Shown here: positions 1-9,343 of the stretch, piece by piece
How the letters are laid out: the number at the start of each line of letters is the position of its first letter
Position numbering within the stretch: the stretch's first letter is position 1
Assembly: GCA_005402585.1 (NCBI GenBank)
Contig: BIFP01000052.1
Span: forward strand, 186,001-250,000
Direction of reading: 5' to 3'
Length of the DNA stretch: 64,000 nt
DNA from: Micromonosporaceae bacterium KJ-029
GTDB taxonomy: Bacteria > Actinomycetota > Actinomycetes > Mycobacteriales > Micromonosporaceae
Translations under genes and position numbers: made by a program
Notes under the pieces: model-generated
What the model was told of the DNA's origin: nothing
Seen by the model: the letters and a program-made list of their open reading frames with translations, nothing else
The model's database searches: none

Positions 1-74
1 ACGGGTGAAAGGACGATCTCCCGATCCGGAAGTCCGGCCGGTGGTCCGCCGACGGAGGGACCGATCGGTCGGCC

Positions 75-113
75 TAGGCTTGGCGGCGAGAGTGACCCAC
101 AACGCTGTGGGTC
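75..113 (+). promoter_or_regulatory. Candidate -10 and operator palindrome upstream of glutamate dehydrogenase
   Basis: The first 255 bases hold no convincing gene. A TAGGCT at 75-80 fits an actinobacterial -10, but no clear -35 is visible. Just downstream, GACCCACA (94-101) and TGTGGGTC (106-113) form a perfect 8-bp inverted repeat around ACGC. It lies where a repressor would block early elongation or initiation for the gene starting at 256. The alternative is an RNA hairpin in the 5' leader. The regulator is unknown. Confidence 0.35.
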
Positions 114-255
114 GAGGGGAGTGGCACCGATGGACCGGCGTCCGGCGATCAAACCGGGACCCGACCTCCGGCAGGCTGACACCAGCCGGGACGACAGCTT
201 CGATTCGGCGACCGACGGAGACGGCTTGGGCCGACTCGACACAGGAGTGACCGGG

Positions 256-3200
256 ATGACCGGTTCGAGTATCGACACCCTCTACGACCTGGGTCTGCCG
301 CCGGAGGCGCTGGCGGACGACGTGGAGGACGCCGAACTCGACGAGCCGGTACCGAACGCAGAGCGGCTCGTGGCGCAGGCGGTCGCACTGGCCGGCGACG
401 ACCACGACGCGGCGACCCTGGTGGGCCGGTTCTGGCGGTTCGCGCCGGACGAGGAGCTGATCGGGTTCACCGCCGAGGAGATGCTCGACGCCGCCCGCGC
501 TCACCGGGAGCTGGCCAAGCAGCGGGTGCCCGGCGAGTTGAAGTTGCGGATCCACTCACCCGACGCGGAGCAGCACCACAGCGTCGTCGAGATCGTCACC
601 GACGACATGCCGTTCCTGGTCGACTCGGTGACCGCCCTGCTCAACACCCACCACCTGGACGTCCACCTGCTGGTCCACCCGCTGGTCGTGGTGCGCCGGG
701 AGCCGCTCGGCCGGCTGGTCGAGGTGGCGGCCGACGTCGAGCCGGACGACGCGATCGACGGCGACCTGGTCGAGAGCTGGATGCGGATCGAGATCGATCC
801 GGTCCGCGACCCGGAGGAGCGGGACAAGCTGCGCCGGGAGTTGCAGCGGGTGCTCACCGACGTGCGGGAAGCCGTCGAGGACTGGCCGAAGATGCGCCAG
901 CGGGCCCTCTCGCTCGCCGACGATCTGGCCGCCGCGCGTACCAGCGACAACCGGCCGCCGGTGCCCGAGAAGGACATCACCGACTCGGTGGAGCTGCTGC
1001 GCTGGCTCGCGCACGACCACTTCACCTTCCTCGGCTACCGGGAGTACCGGCTGGTGCCGGACTCGTCCGAGGGCGGGCCGGCGCTGGAGGCGGTGCTCGG
1101 CACCGGGCTGGGCATCCTGCGGTCCGATTCGCCGGAGGCCCGCGCGCTGTCGTCGATGACGCCGGAGGCGCACGAGAAGGTCACCGAGAAGCGCCTTTTG
1201 ATCATCACGAAGGCGAACTCGCGGGCCACGGTGCACCGCTCGGCGTACCTGGACTACATCGGTTTCAAGATCTTCGACGAGAACGGTGAGGTGGTGGGCG
1301 AGCGGCGGTTCCTCGGCCTTTTCTCCACCGCCGCGTACCGCACCAGCGTGCAGGAGCTGCCGGTGGTCCGGCGCAAGGTCGCCGAGGTGCTGGACCGCTC
1401 CGGGCTCAGCCTGCGCAGCCACTCGGGCAAGGATCTGCTCCAGATCCTGGAGACCTACCCGCGCGACGAGCTGTTCCAGATCAAGACCGACGACCTCTAC
1501 CACGCGGTGATCGGCGTACTGCGGATGGCCGGTCGCCGGCAGTTGCGGGTCTTCCTGCGCCGGGACGCGTACGGGCGGTTCATCTCCTGCCTGATCTACC
1601 TGCCCCGGGACCGGTTCACCACCCAGAACCGGCTGCGCATGCAGGACATCCTGCTGCGCGAGCTGAACGGCGTCGGGGTCGACTACACCACCCGGGTCAC
1701 CGAGTCGATGCTGGCCCGGGTGCACTTCATCGTCCGTACCGACCCGACCAGCCCGCCCGGGGACATCGACGCCGATCTGCTCGCCGAGGAGCTGGCCGAC
1801 GCCACCCGGCTGTGGGACGACGACTACCGGCTGGTGCTGGAGCGCAAGCTCGGCGACGAGCAGGCCAAACACCTGTTCGGCCGGTACGCCGACGCGTTCC
1901 CGGAGGGCTACAAGGACGGGCACACGCCGTACGAGGCGATGAAGGACCTGGCCAAGCTGGAGCTGCTGGAGGAGCCCGGCCAGCTGGAGATGCACCTGTT
2001 CCGCAAGCAGCTGATGCCGCGTGCCGGCGGCCGGGGGCCGGACATCGACGAGTCGATGGACGTCCGGTTCAAGGTCTACCGGTACGGCGAGCCGATGATG
2101 CTGTCGGCGGTGCTGCCGGTGCTGCACTCGCTCGGCGTACGGGTGGTCGACGAGCACCCGTACGAGGTGGAACGCGTCGACGGCCGGATCTGGCTGTACG
2201 ACTTCGGGCTGCGACTGCCCGAGGCCCACCAGGAGCTGGCCGAGGTACGCCCGCATGTCGAGAACGCCTTCGCGGCGGCCTGGCGGGGCGAGGCCGAGGT
2301 GGACCGCTTCAACGAGTTGGTGCTGCGCGCCGGGCTCACTTGGCGCCAGGTGGTGGTGCTGCGGGCGTACGCGAAGTACCTGCGCCAGACCGGCACGGTG
2401 TTCTCGCAGGACTACATGGAGTCGACGTTCATCGCGTACCCGCGCATCGCCACGCTGCTGGTGCAGCTGTTCGAGACGCGGTTCGAGCCGGGCGGGCTCG
2501 ACACCGAGCAGCGCGAGCAGCGCAGCGCCGACCTGGTGGCAGACATCCGCGCCGCGCTCGACGACGTGGCCAGCCTCGACCAGGACCGGATCCTGCGGTC
2601 GTACCTGACCCTGATCCAGGCCACCCTGCGGACCAGCTTCTACCAGAAGCCGATCGGCGGACGGCCCAAGCCGTACGTGGCGTTCAAGCTCGACCCGCAG
2701 GCGATCCCCGAGCTGCCCGCACCGCGGCCGAAGTTCGAGATCTTCGTGTACTCGCCCCGGTTCGAGGGCGTGCACCTGCGGTTCGGGCCGGTGGCCCGGG
2801 GCGGCCTGCGCTGGTCGGACCGGCGGGAGGACTTCCGCACCGAGGTGCTCGGCCTGGTCAAGGCGCAGATGGTGAAGAACGCCGTGATCGTGCCGGTGGG
2901 CGCCAAGGGCGGCTTCGTGCTCAAGCAGAAGCCGGGCGACCGGGACGAGGCCGTCGTCTGCTACAAGGAGTTCATCTCCGCGCTGCTGGACGTCACCGAC
3001 AACATCGCGGCCGGCGAGATCGTGCCGCCCGAGGACGTGGTCCGGCACGACGGCGACGACCCGTACATGGTGGTGGCGGCGGACAAGGGCACCGCGACCT
3101 TCTCCGACATCGCCAACGAGATCTCGATCGCGCACAACTTCTGGATGGGCGACGCCTTCGCCTCCGGCGGCTCCGCCGGCTACGACCACAAGAAGATGGG

Positions 3201-5184
3201 CATCACCGCCCGGGGCGCGTGGGAGTCGGTCAAGCGGCACTTCCGCGAGATGGGCCACGACACCCAGAGCCAGGACTTCACCGTTGTCGGTGTCGGCGAC
3301 ATGTCCGGTGACGTGTTCGGCAACGGCATGCTGCTGTCGGAGCACATCCGGCTGGTGGCCGCCTTCGACCACCGGCACATCTTCCTGGACCCGGACCCGG
3401 ACGCGGCCACCTCGTACCGCGAACGGAAGCGGTTGTTCGAGCTGTCCCGGTCGACCTGGGAGGACTACAACCCCGAGCTGATCTCCGACGGCGGCGGCGT
3501 CTACCCGCGTACGGCGAAGTCGGTGCCGGTGTCGCCGCAGGTCCGCGCGGTGCTCGGGTTGGACGACGACGTCGAGCAGATCAGCCCGCAGGAGCTGATG
3601 AAGGCCATCCTCACCGCGCCGGTCGACCTGTTCTGGAACGGCGGCATCGGCACCTACGTCAAGGCGTCCAGCCAGACCAACGCCGAGGTGGGCGACAAGT
3701 CCACCGACGCGATCCGGGTCAATGGCAAGGATCTGCGCTGCCGGGTCGCCGGCGAGGGCGGCAACCTGGGCTGGACCCAGCTCGGCCGGATCGAGTACGC
3801 GCTTGCCGGCGGGCGGATCTACACCGACTTCATCGACAACGCGGCTGGGGTGGACTGTTCCGACCACGAGGTGAACATCAAGATCCTGCTGAACACGGCG
3901 GTCGCCGACAACGAGCTGACCGTCCCCGAGCGGGACGAGCTGCTGGCGCGGATGACCGACGAGGTCGCCGTGCTGGTGCTGCGGGACAACTACGACCAGG
4001 CGCGGGCGATCAACAACTCGCAGGCCCAGGCCGCATCGTTGCTACCGGTGCACCGGCGCATGATCACCGAGCTGGAGCGCTCCGGCACGCTGGACCGGGC
4101 GCTGGAGGCGCTGCCGCCGGACGAGGAACTGGCGGTACGGGCCGAGTCCGGGCTGACCGCGCCGGAGTTCGCGGTGCTGCTGGCGTACGTGAAGATCGCG
4201 CTGGAGAAGGAGATCCTCGCCGAGGGCCTGGCCGACGAGGAGTGGACCGGCGACGTGCTGGTCAACTACTTCCCGACCCCGATGCGGGAGCGGTTCGCCG
4301 ACCGGATGGGCCGGCACCGGCTGCGCCGCGACATCGTGACCACGGTGCTGGTCAACGAGGCGATCAACCGGGGCGGCATCTCGTTCGTCTTCCGAGTGGT
4401 CGAGGAGACCGCGGCCACGGCGGCGGACGTGATCCGGGCGTACGTGGTGGTCCGCGAGGTGTTCGGGCTGCGCCAGCTCTGGGACGACGTCGAGGCGCTG
4501 GACAACCGGATCGACCCGGAGTTGCAGACCAACGTCTACCTGGACACCCGGCGGCTGCTCGACCGCGCGGTGCGCTGGCTGGTGACCAACCGCCGTTCGC
4601 CGATCGACGTGCGGGCGGAGATCGACCGGCTGCGTGGCGGCGTGGCCCGGCTGTTGCCGCAGTTGGAGACGCTGTTCTACGGCAGCGAGCGGGAGGCGAT
4701 CGCGGCGCACATCGACTCGATGACCGAGCGTGGCCTGCCCCGCGAGCTGGCCGAGCAGAGCACCCGGCTGATGTACAGCTTCGGCCTGCTCGACGTGGTG
4801 GAGACCGCAGCCGGCACCGACCGGGAGGTGAGCGAGGTGGCCTCGGTCTACTTCGTGCTCTCCGACCGGTTCCGGGTGGACGCGCTGCTGTCGAAGATCT
4901 CGCTGCTGCCCCGCGAGGACCGGTGGCAGACGTTGGCGAGAATGGCGCTGCGCTACGACCTGTACGCCGCGTTGGCCGCGCTCACCGCGGAGGTGCTCGA
5001 CTCCACACCGGGCGACCTTCCGCCGCAGGAGCGGGTGCAGCAGTGGGAGCAGTCGAACGCGACCTCGATCCACCGGGCCGAACGGGCGATGGGCGAGTTC
5101 GACGAGTCACGCGCCGACCTGGCTGCCCTCTCGGTGCTCCTGCGCCAGATCCGCACCCTGGTCCGCACCTCGTCCGCCACCTGA
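256..5184 (+). CDS. gdh: NAD-specific glutamate dehydrogenase, large (180-kDa) type
   Basis: Oxidatively deaminates L-glutamate to 2-oxoglutarate with NAD in the cytoplasm. The 1642-residue product matches the large GDH family (Rv2476c type). The N-terminal ~700 residues are regulatory and ACT-like. The catalytic core carries VPVGAKGGF near residue 880, with the catalytic lysine, and NGGIGTY near residue 1128, followed by a long C-terminal region. I chose ATG at 256 because AGGAG ends 8 bases upstream; GTG at 247 is in frame but overlaps that site. An open frame continues to 121 without family-like sequence. The gene is monocistronic, closed by a strong hairpin before the convergent sortase gene. 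The long antisense frame across it is a codon-bias shadow. Confidence 0.95.
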   Translation: MTGSSIDTLYDLGLPPEALADDVEDAELDEPVPNAERLVAQAVALAGDDHDAATLVGRFWRFAPDEELIGFTAEEMLDAARAHRELAKQRVPGELKLRIHSPDAEQHHSVVEIVTDDMPFLVDSVTALLNTHHLDVHLLVHPLVVVRREPLGRLVEVAADVEPDDAIDGDLVESWMRIEIDPVRDPEERDKLRRELQRVLTDVREAVEDWPKMRQRALSLADDLAAARTSDNRPPVPEKDITDSVELLRWLAHDHFTFLGYREYRLVPDSSEGGPALEAVLGTGLGILRSDSPEARALSSMTPEAHEKVTEKRLLIITKANSRATVHRSAYLDYIGFKIFDENGEVVGERRFLGLFSTAAYRTSVQELPVVRRKVAEVLDRSGLSLRSHSGKDLLQILETYPRDELFQIKTDDLYHAVIGVLRMAGRRQLRVFLRRDAYGRFISCLIYLPRDRFTTQNRLRMQDILLRELNGVGVDYTTRVTESMLARVHFIVRTDPTSPPGDIDADLLAEELADATRLWDDDYRLVLERKLGDEQAKHLFGRYADAFPEGYKDGHTPYEAMKDLAKLELLEEPGQLEMHLFRKQLMPRAGGRGPDIDESMDVRFKVYRYGEPMMLSAVLPVLHSLGVRVVDEHPYEVERVDGRIWLYDFGLRLPEAHQELAEVRPHVENAFAAAWRGEAEVDRFNELVLRAGLTWRQVVVLRAYAKYLRQTGTVFSQDYMESTFIAYPRIATLLVQLFETRFEPGGLDTEQREQRSADLVADIRAALDDVASLDQDRILRSYLTLIQATLRTSFYQKPIGGRPKPYVAFKLDPQAIPELPAPRPKFEIFVYSPRFEGVHLRFGPVARGGLRWSDRREDFRTEVLGLVKAQMVKNAVIVPVGAKGGFVLKQKPGDRDEAVVCYKEFISALLDVTDNIAAGEIVPPEDVVRHDGDDPYMVVAADKGTATFSDIANEISIAHNFWMGDAFASGGSAGYDHKKMGITARGAWESVKRHFREMGHDTQSQDFTVVGVGDMSGDVFGNGMLLSEHIRLVAAFDHRHIFLDPDPDAATSYRERKRLFELSRSTWEDYNPELISDGGGVYPRTAKSVPVSPQVRAVLGLDDDVEQISPQELMKAILTAPVDLFWNGGIGTYVKASSQTNAEVGDKSTDAIRVNGKDLRCRVAGEGGNLGWTQLGRIEYALAGGRIYTDFIDNAAGVDCSDHEVNIKILLNTAVADNELTVPERDELLARMTDEVAVLVLRDNYDQARAINNSQAQAASLLPVHRRMITELERSGTLDRALEALPPDEELAVRAESGLTAPEFAVLLAYVKIALEKEILAEGLADEEWTGDVLVNYFPTPMRERFADRMGRHRLRRDIVTTVLVNEAINRGGISFVFRVVEETAATAADVIRAYVVVREVFGLRQLWDDVEALDNRIDPELQTNVYLDTRRLLDRAVRWLVTNRRSPIDVRAEIDRLRGGVARLLPQLETLFYGSEREAIAAHIDSMTERGLPRELAEQSTRLMYSFGLLDVVETAAGTDREVSEVASVYFVLSDRFRVDALLSKISLLPREDRWQTLARMALRYDLYAALAALTAEVLDSTPGDLPPQERVQQWEQSNATSIHRAERAMGEFDESRADLAALSVLLRQIRTLVRTSSAT

Positions 5185-5193
5185 CCACCCCAC

Positions 5194-5233
5194 CCGTTGG
5201 CCCGGCGACTTCCGTCGCCGGGCCAACGGCTTT
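5194..5233. terminator. Bidirectional terminator between gdh and sortase genes
   Basis: A 15-bp perfect stem (5194-5208 with 5215-5229) with a 6-base loop is followed by CTTT. It sits between two convergent genes and can serve both strands. Confidence 0.85.
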
Positions 5234-5254
5234 GGCGGCTCATTCGCCGCGGGG

Positions 5255-5971
5255 TCATTCGATAAGCGAGGCGAAGACGACCACGTTGTCGGGGTAGCTG
5301 CGGGCCACCTCGTCGAACTGGCCACCGCAGGTGACCACGCGCAGCCCGGGCCGGTCGCTCGGGCCGTACACCTGCTCGGTGGGGAAGGCGTTCTTCGGGT
5401 GGGCCGAGACCGAATCCACCCGGAAGTTGGCCGGACGCCCGTCCTCGCGGTTGACCGTGATGGTGTCGCCGGGTTGCAGGGCGCCGAGGGAGAAGAAGAC
5501 AGCGGGGCCGATCGCCGCCGAGTCGACGTGCCCGACGATGACCGCGTTGCCCACCTCGCCCGGGCTCGGGCCCGGTTCGTACCAGCCGGCGAGCCAGGCC
5601 TGATCCAGCGGGGGCACCTGTACGGTGCCGTCGGGATTGGTGCCGAGCCTCATGATCTCCGCGTTGACGCCGATCCGGGGAATGCTGATCGTGGTGGGGG
5701 CGGAACGCGGCAGCCCGGCCACCGGTGGCGGGTCCGCGCCGTCGAGGTCGGCGTCCTCGAACGGCGCGGCCGAGGTGGGCGTCCCCGCCCTCGCCTGGGC
5801 CAGGGGCTGGGGCTGGGGTGGGCGGACGGATTCGGCGGTCTTCAGCGAGGCGCCGATCAGCCCGGATCCCACCATGGCCAGCAGTACGACGACGACGGCG
5901 CCGACGGCGCGCCACGGATAACCGTGGCGGCCGCCGGCCCATCTCGCCGTCAGGTCAGGACGTGAACTCAT
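5255..5971 (-). CDS. Class F sortase
   Basis: Membrane-anchored cysteine transpeptidase that would attach or crosslink secreted proteins at the cell surface. The 238-residue protein has an N-terminal transmembrane segment (about residues 22-42), a Pro-rich linker and a sortase fold. The catalytic triad is readable: His148 in GHVD, Cys215 in VVTCGG and Arg224. There is one N-terminal membrane anchor and no C-terminal one. Its start overlaps the end of the upstream surface-protein gene by 17 bases, so the two are probably translationally coupled, and that neighbour is the likely substrate. Class F is assigned from overall resemblance; class E cannot be excluded without a profile search. Confidence 0.9.
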   Translation of the reverse strand: MSSRPDLTARWAGGRHGYPWRAVGAVVVVLLAMVGSGLIGASLKTAESVRPPQPQPLAQARAGTPTSAAPFEDADLDGADPPPVAGLPRSAPTTISIPRIGVNAEIMRLGTNPDGTVQVPPLDQAWLAGWYEPGPSPGEVGNAVIVGHVDSAAIGPAVFFSLGALQPGDTITVNREDGRPANFRVDSVSAHPKNAFPTEQVYGPSDRPGLRVVTCGGQFDEVARSYPDNVVVFASLIE

Positions 5972-6962
5972 CAGCCCGACGCCGGCGCATCAGCACGAGG
6001 CCACCGAGGGCGGCCGCGCCGACCATGCTCGCCCCGGCGGTGGCCAGGCCGCCGTTGGCGCCGGTGGCGATGCCGCCGTCGCCACCGTCAACCCCGCCGT
6101 GCGGCAGGACGACCAGCTCGCCCACGCCGCAGGAGCCTTCCAGCTTGTACGTGCCGGGCTTGGCGTCCCTGGAGATCCGGGCCTCGCCGAAGAAGACGAA
6201 GTCCTTCTTGTGCTCCCAGCCGTCGTCCTTGCCGTGCTCGGACTTCTCGTTCTTGTGGTCGCGGTCTTCCTTGCCGTGCTCGTCCTTCTCGCCGCGCTCG
6301 TGGTCCTCGCGGCCCGCCCAGTCGCGGTCGTCGACGTCGGAGGCACCGCCACCCATGCCGTCCTCCGCCGCGGACTGGTCCGCCGACTCTGCCGAGTCCG
6401 ACCACTCGTCGCCGCCGGTCCAGTCCTTGCGGTCCTTGTCGAGGTCCCGGTCCTGGTCCTTGTCCCGGTCCTGGTCCTTGTCCCGGTCCTGGTCCTTGTC
6501 CCGGTCCTTGTGGTCCTTGTCCCGGTCCTGGTCCTTGTCCCGGTCCTTGTGGTCCTTGTCCCAGTCCTGGCCCTTGTCCCAGTCCTTGTGGTCGCGGTCC
6601 TTGTCGTGGTCGCGGTCCTTGTCGTGGTCGCGGTCCTTGTCGTGGTCGCGGTCCTTGTCGTGGTCCCGGTCCTTGTCGCGGTCCTTGTGGTCGCGGTCCT
6701 TGTCCCCGTCCTTGTGGGCCGGTTCGAGCTTGACCTTGCCGGTGACCTTGGACCAGACGAAGGGGTGCTCCTGCGGCTGCTCGCACACCTGCACCAGCTT
6801 GATCTCTTCGCCCGGCTTGGCGGCGTGCGGCTTGGCGAAGACCTTGCCTTCGTCGTCGCGGGGGTGGCCGTCGGCGAACGCCGCACCGGGCGCGAACACC
6901 AGCAGGGACGCACCGCCGAGCGCAGCACCCGCAACGACCTTCCCCAGCATCTTCTTAGCCAT
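5955..6962 (-). CDS. Secreted repeat-rich surface protein, probable sortase substrate
   Basis: A 335-residue cell-surface protein. It has a signal peptide with a basic start (MAKKMLGK), a hydrophobic core and likely cleavage after AFA near residue 30. Next come a globular part of about 50 residues and a block of Asp/Lys/Arg/His repeats (about residues 80-180, units such as DKDRDH). An acidic, Trp-containing stretch follows. The C-terminus has LATAG (about 306-310), a hydrophobic segment and RRRR, which is the layout of a sortase sorting signal, although the motif is LAxAG rather than LPxTG or LAxTG. ATG at 6962 is preferred; GTG at 6974 would add four residues. It is co-transcribed with the sortase. 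The function is unknown; the repeats suggest an extended charged stalk or ion-binding region. Confidence 0.75.
   Translation of the reverse strand: MAKKMLGKVVAGAALGGASLLVFAPGAAFADGHPRDDEGKVFAKPHAAKPGEEIKLVQVCEQPQEHPFVWSKVTGKVKLEPAHKDGDKDRDHKDRDKDRDHDKDRDHDKDRDHDKDRDHDKDRDHKDWDKGQDWDKDHKDRDKDQDRDKDHKDRDKDQDRDKDQDRDKDQDRDLDKDRKDWTGGDEWSDSAESADQSAAEDGMGGGASDVDDRDWAGREDHERGEKDEHGKEDRDHKNEKSEHGKDDGWEHKKDFVFFGEARISRDAKPGTYKLEGSCGVGELVVLPHGGVDGGDGGIATGANGGLATAGASMVGAAALGGLVLMRRRRADEFTS
6424..6711 (-). repeat. In-gene tandem repeats encoding Asp/Lys/Arg units
   Basis: The DNA is built from short imperfect units of about 12-18 bases (for example GTCGTGGTCGCGGTCCTT on the plus strand, at least four times, and CCGGTCCTGGTCCTTGT variants). 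All units keep the reading frame, so copy number could change by recombination without breaking the gene. Expect assembly collapse or strain length variation here. Confidence 0.85.
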
Positions 6963-7220
6963 GACCTGTGTCACTCCATCCCTGGTTGTCCTGCGGCTGG
7001 TAACAACCGAGCCAGAACCGACGTTAGACCGTTTCGCGGCTTATGCAGGGAAAGATTCGTGTTCTGGCATTTATTCAATCTGCGGGTTGATCGGTGCCCG
7101 TTGGCCGTGGTGTGCCGACCCATGCCGGAATGGGGCGCCTGGTCAGCCGGCCGCCCTGCCGGTCCGTGTCGGCCGCCGACGGTGGGTGAGGGGTCGTGGG
7201 ATGGGGGGTGGCTCGGTAGG

Positions 7221-7262
7221 GTTTCGAAAATATCGAACCATTGCCATGGAAGCGCTCCCATG
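7221..7262 (+). promoter_or_regulatory. Two candidate operators upstream of the GH6 cellulase gene
   Basis: The 546 bases between the divergent surface-protein and cellulase genes hold no convincing gene. TGGAAGCGCTCCCA at 7247-7260 differs at one base from the CebR operator TGGGAGCGCTCCCA known in Streptomyces and Thermobifida, and sits in a longer near-palindrome (7245-7262). Immediately upstream, TTCGA-N5-TCGAA (about 7223-7237) is a second inverted repeat, loosely like sugar-responsive CGAAA-type boxes. The leader to the start codon is about 250 bases long. CebR-like control by cellobiose is inferred from the motif only. Confidence 0.6.
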
Positions 7263-7508
7263 CAAGAATCGCTGCACGCGGTTCGGGGGAGCCACACCGC
7301 GCAGGCAGGTGTCGAGGGCAGCCGGATTCTCCGGACGACCACCCGCCGCCGACCGGTGACGCCGGTCGTCGCACCACCACCAAACGCCCGTCCGGGCCGG
7401 GCGCTCCCGAAGAATCCCGTTGGCACCGGCGGTCGTCCGCGCAGGACGCCCCTCGGGCCACGTGCCGGGCCGTACGCGGATCCGGTCTCGCCCAAGGAGA
7501 TCAGTGGC

Positions 7509-9281
7509 ATGAATGTGTGGAGAAGGCTGTCCGGCCGACGCCGGGCCGTCGCGCTGGCCGGCGTGAGCGCGCTGGTCGCGGGCGGTTTGGTGACGATTCC
7601 GGTCACCGCGGCGCACGCGGCTACGCAGTGCGCCGTCACGTACACGACGAACGACTGGCAGGGCGGATTCACCGCCAACCTCACCATCACGAACACCGGC
7701 GACCCGCTCAACGGCTGGACGCTCGGCTTTACGTTCCCCGATGCCAACCAGCGTGTCCAGCAGGGCTGGGCGGCCCGGTGGAGCCAGTCGGGCCGCAACG
7801 TGACCGCGCAGAACGAGTCCTACAACGGCTCACTGGCCACCGGTGCCAGCGCCAGCATCGGTTTCAACGGCAGCTGGGGCAGCAGCAACCCGCGCCCCAC
7901 CTCGTTCACGATCAACGGGGTGACCTGCGGCGGAACGCCCCCGCCCACCACGCCTCCGCCCACGACTCCTCCGCCGACCACGCCTCCGCCCACGACTCCT
8001 CCGCCGACCACGCCGCCTCCCGGCGGGCGGGTGGACAACCCCTACCTGAACGCCCGTGGGTACGTGAACCCGGAGTGGAAGGCCAAGGCCGAGTCGGTCA
8101 GCGGCGGCAACCGGGTGTCGAACACCCCGACCGGGGTGTGGATCGACCGGATCGCGGCGATCAACGGCACCCCGGACAGCCAGTCCAACGGCCCGATGGG
8201 CGTGCGTGACCACCTGGACGAGGCGCTGCGCCAGGGCGCGCAGTACATCCAGTTCGTCATCTACAACCTGCCCGGCCGCGACTGTTCGGCGCTCGCCTCG
8301 AACGGCGAACTGGGCCCGAACGAGCTGCCGAAGTACAAGGCGCAGTACATTGACCCGATCGCGGCGATCCAGGGTGACGCGAAGTACCGCAACCTGCGGA
8401 TCATCAACATCGTCGAGATCGACTCGCTGCCGAACATCGTGACCAACGTGTCCGGTCGCCCCGGTGGCACCGCCATGTGCGACACGGTCAAGGCCAACGG
8501 CGCGTACGTCCAGGGTGTCGGGTACGCCATCGCCAAGCTTGGTGCGATCCCGAACGTCTACAACTACATCGACGCCGGTCACCACGGCTGGCTCGGTTGG
8601 GACGACAACTTCGGCCCGTCGGCCGCGATCCTGCGGGAGGCCGCCGGTGCCTCCGGCGCCAGCCCGGCCAACGTGCACGGCTTCATCGTCAACACCGCCA
8701 ACTACTCGGCGTTGAAGGAGCCGTACTTCACCATCAACGACCGCCCGAACGGCCAGGACGTCCGCCAGGCCAAGTGGGTCGACTGGAACCGCTACGTGGA
8801 CGAGCTCTCGTTCGCCCAGGCGTTCCGGCAGGAACTCGTCCGCCGTGGCTTCGACAGCAACATCGGCATGCTGATCGACACGTCCCGTAACGGTTGGGGC
8901 GGCACCGCCCGGCCCACCGGCCCGGGTCCGCAGACCAGTGTGGACGCCTACGTGGACGGTGGCCGGGTCGACCGGCGGATCCACACCGGCAACTGGTGCA
9001 ACCAGTCGGGTGCCGGCCTGGGCGAGCGGCCGAGGGCGAACCCGGAGCCGGGCATCGACGCGTACGTCTGGATCAAGCCCCCGGGTGAGTCGGACGGCTC
9101 CAGCCGGGAGATCCCCAACAACGACGGCAAGGGCTTCGACCGGATGTGCGACCCGACCTACACCGGTAACGCCCGCAACGGCAACAACCGCACCGGCGCC
9201 CTGCCGGACGCCCCGATCTCGGGTGCCTGGTTCCCGGCGCAGCTCTCCGAGCTGATGCGTAACGCGTACCCGGCGCTGTGA
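7509..9281 (+). CDS. Secreted cellobiohydrolase (CBM2-linker-GH6)
   Basis: Extracellular cellulase releasing cellobiose from cellulose chain ends. In order: signal peptide (residues 1-37, cleavage AHA/AT), family 2 carbohydrate-binding module (about 38-140, starting near a Cys and closing at VTCGG), a Pro/Thr linker (about 143-170, tandem PPPTT units), and a GH6 catalytic domain (about 172-590). GH6 marks include YNLPGRDC, with the acid Asp, EIDSLPN (family consensus EPD) and YIDAGHHGWLGW. At 590 residues, with the long C-terminal loops, it resembles exo-acting Cel6B enzymes rather than short endoglucanases. AAGGAG lies 8 bases before ATG 7509. An open frame extends far upstream but has no protein-like content. 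A strong terminator follows, so the gene is monocistronic. Confidence 0.95.
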   Translation: MNVWRRLSGRRRAVALAGVSALVAGGLVTIPVTAAHAATQCAVTYTTNDWQGGFTANLTITNTGDPLNGWTLGFTFPDANQRVQQGWAARWSQSGRNVTAQNESYNGSLATGASASIGFNGSWGSSNPRPTSFTINGVTCGGTPPPTTPPPTTPPPTTPPPTTPPPTTPPPGGRVDNPYLNARGYVNPEWKAKAESVSGGNRVSNTPTGVWIDRIAAINGTPDSQSNGPMGVRDHLDEALRQGAQYIQFVIYNLPGRDCSALASNGELGPNELPKYKAQYIDPIAAIQGDAKYRNLRIINIVEIDSLPNIVTNVSGRPGGTAMCDTVKANGAYVQGVGYAIAKLGAIPNVYNYIDAGHHGWLGWDDNFGPSAAILREAAGASGASPANVHGFIVNTANYSALKEPYFTINDRPNGQDVRQAKWVDWNRYVDELSFAQAFRQELVRRGFDSNIGMLIDTSRNGWGGTARPTGPGPQTSVDAYVDGGRVDRRIHTGNWCNQSGAGLGERPRANPEPGIDAYVWIKPPGESDGSSREIPNNDGKGFDRMCDPTYTGNARNGNNRTGALPDAPISGAWFPAQLSELMRNAYPAL

Positions 9282-9343
9282 CGGCGGTCAGGCACACCCG
9301 TCGCCGGCAGTAGGTGAGGCGCTGCCGCGCGGCAGGTTCCCCC

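Noticed and set aside
556..3867. A 1103-codon open frame antisense to glutamate dehydrogenase
   Set aside because: In DNA of this GC content the antisense frame of a long gene stays open by codon bias. Its translation is Val/Gly/Arg/His-rich and has no family features, while the sense frame is a clear enzyme.
6424..6711. Regular short repeats considered as a CRISPR array
   Set aside because: No spacers of uniform size with unique sequence; the units are in-frame parts of a coding region.
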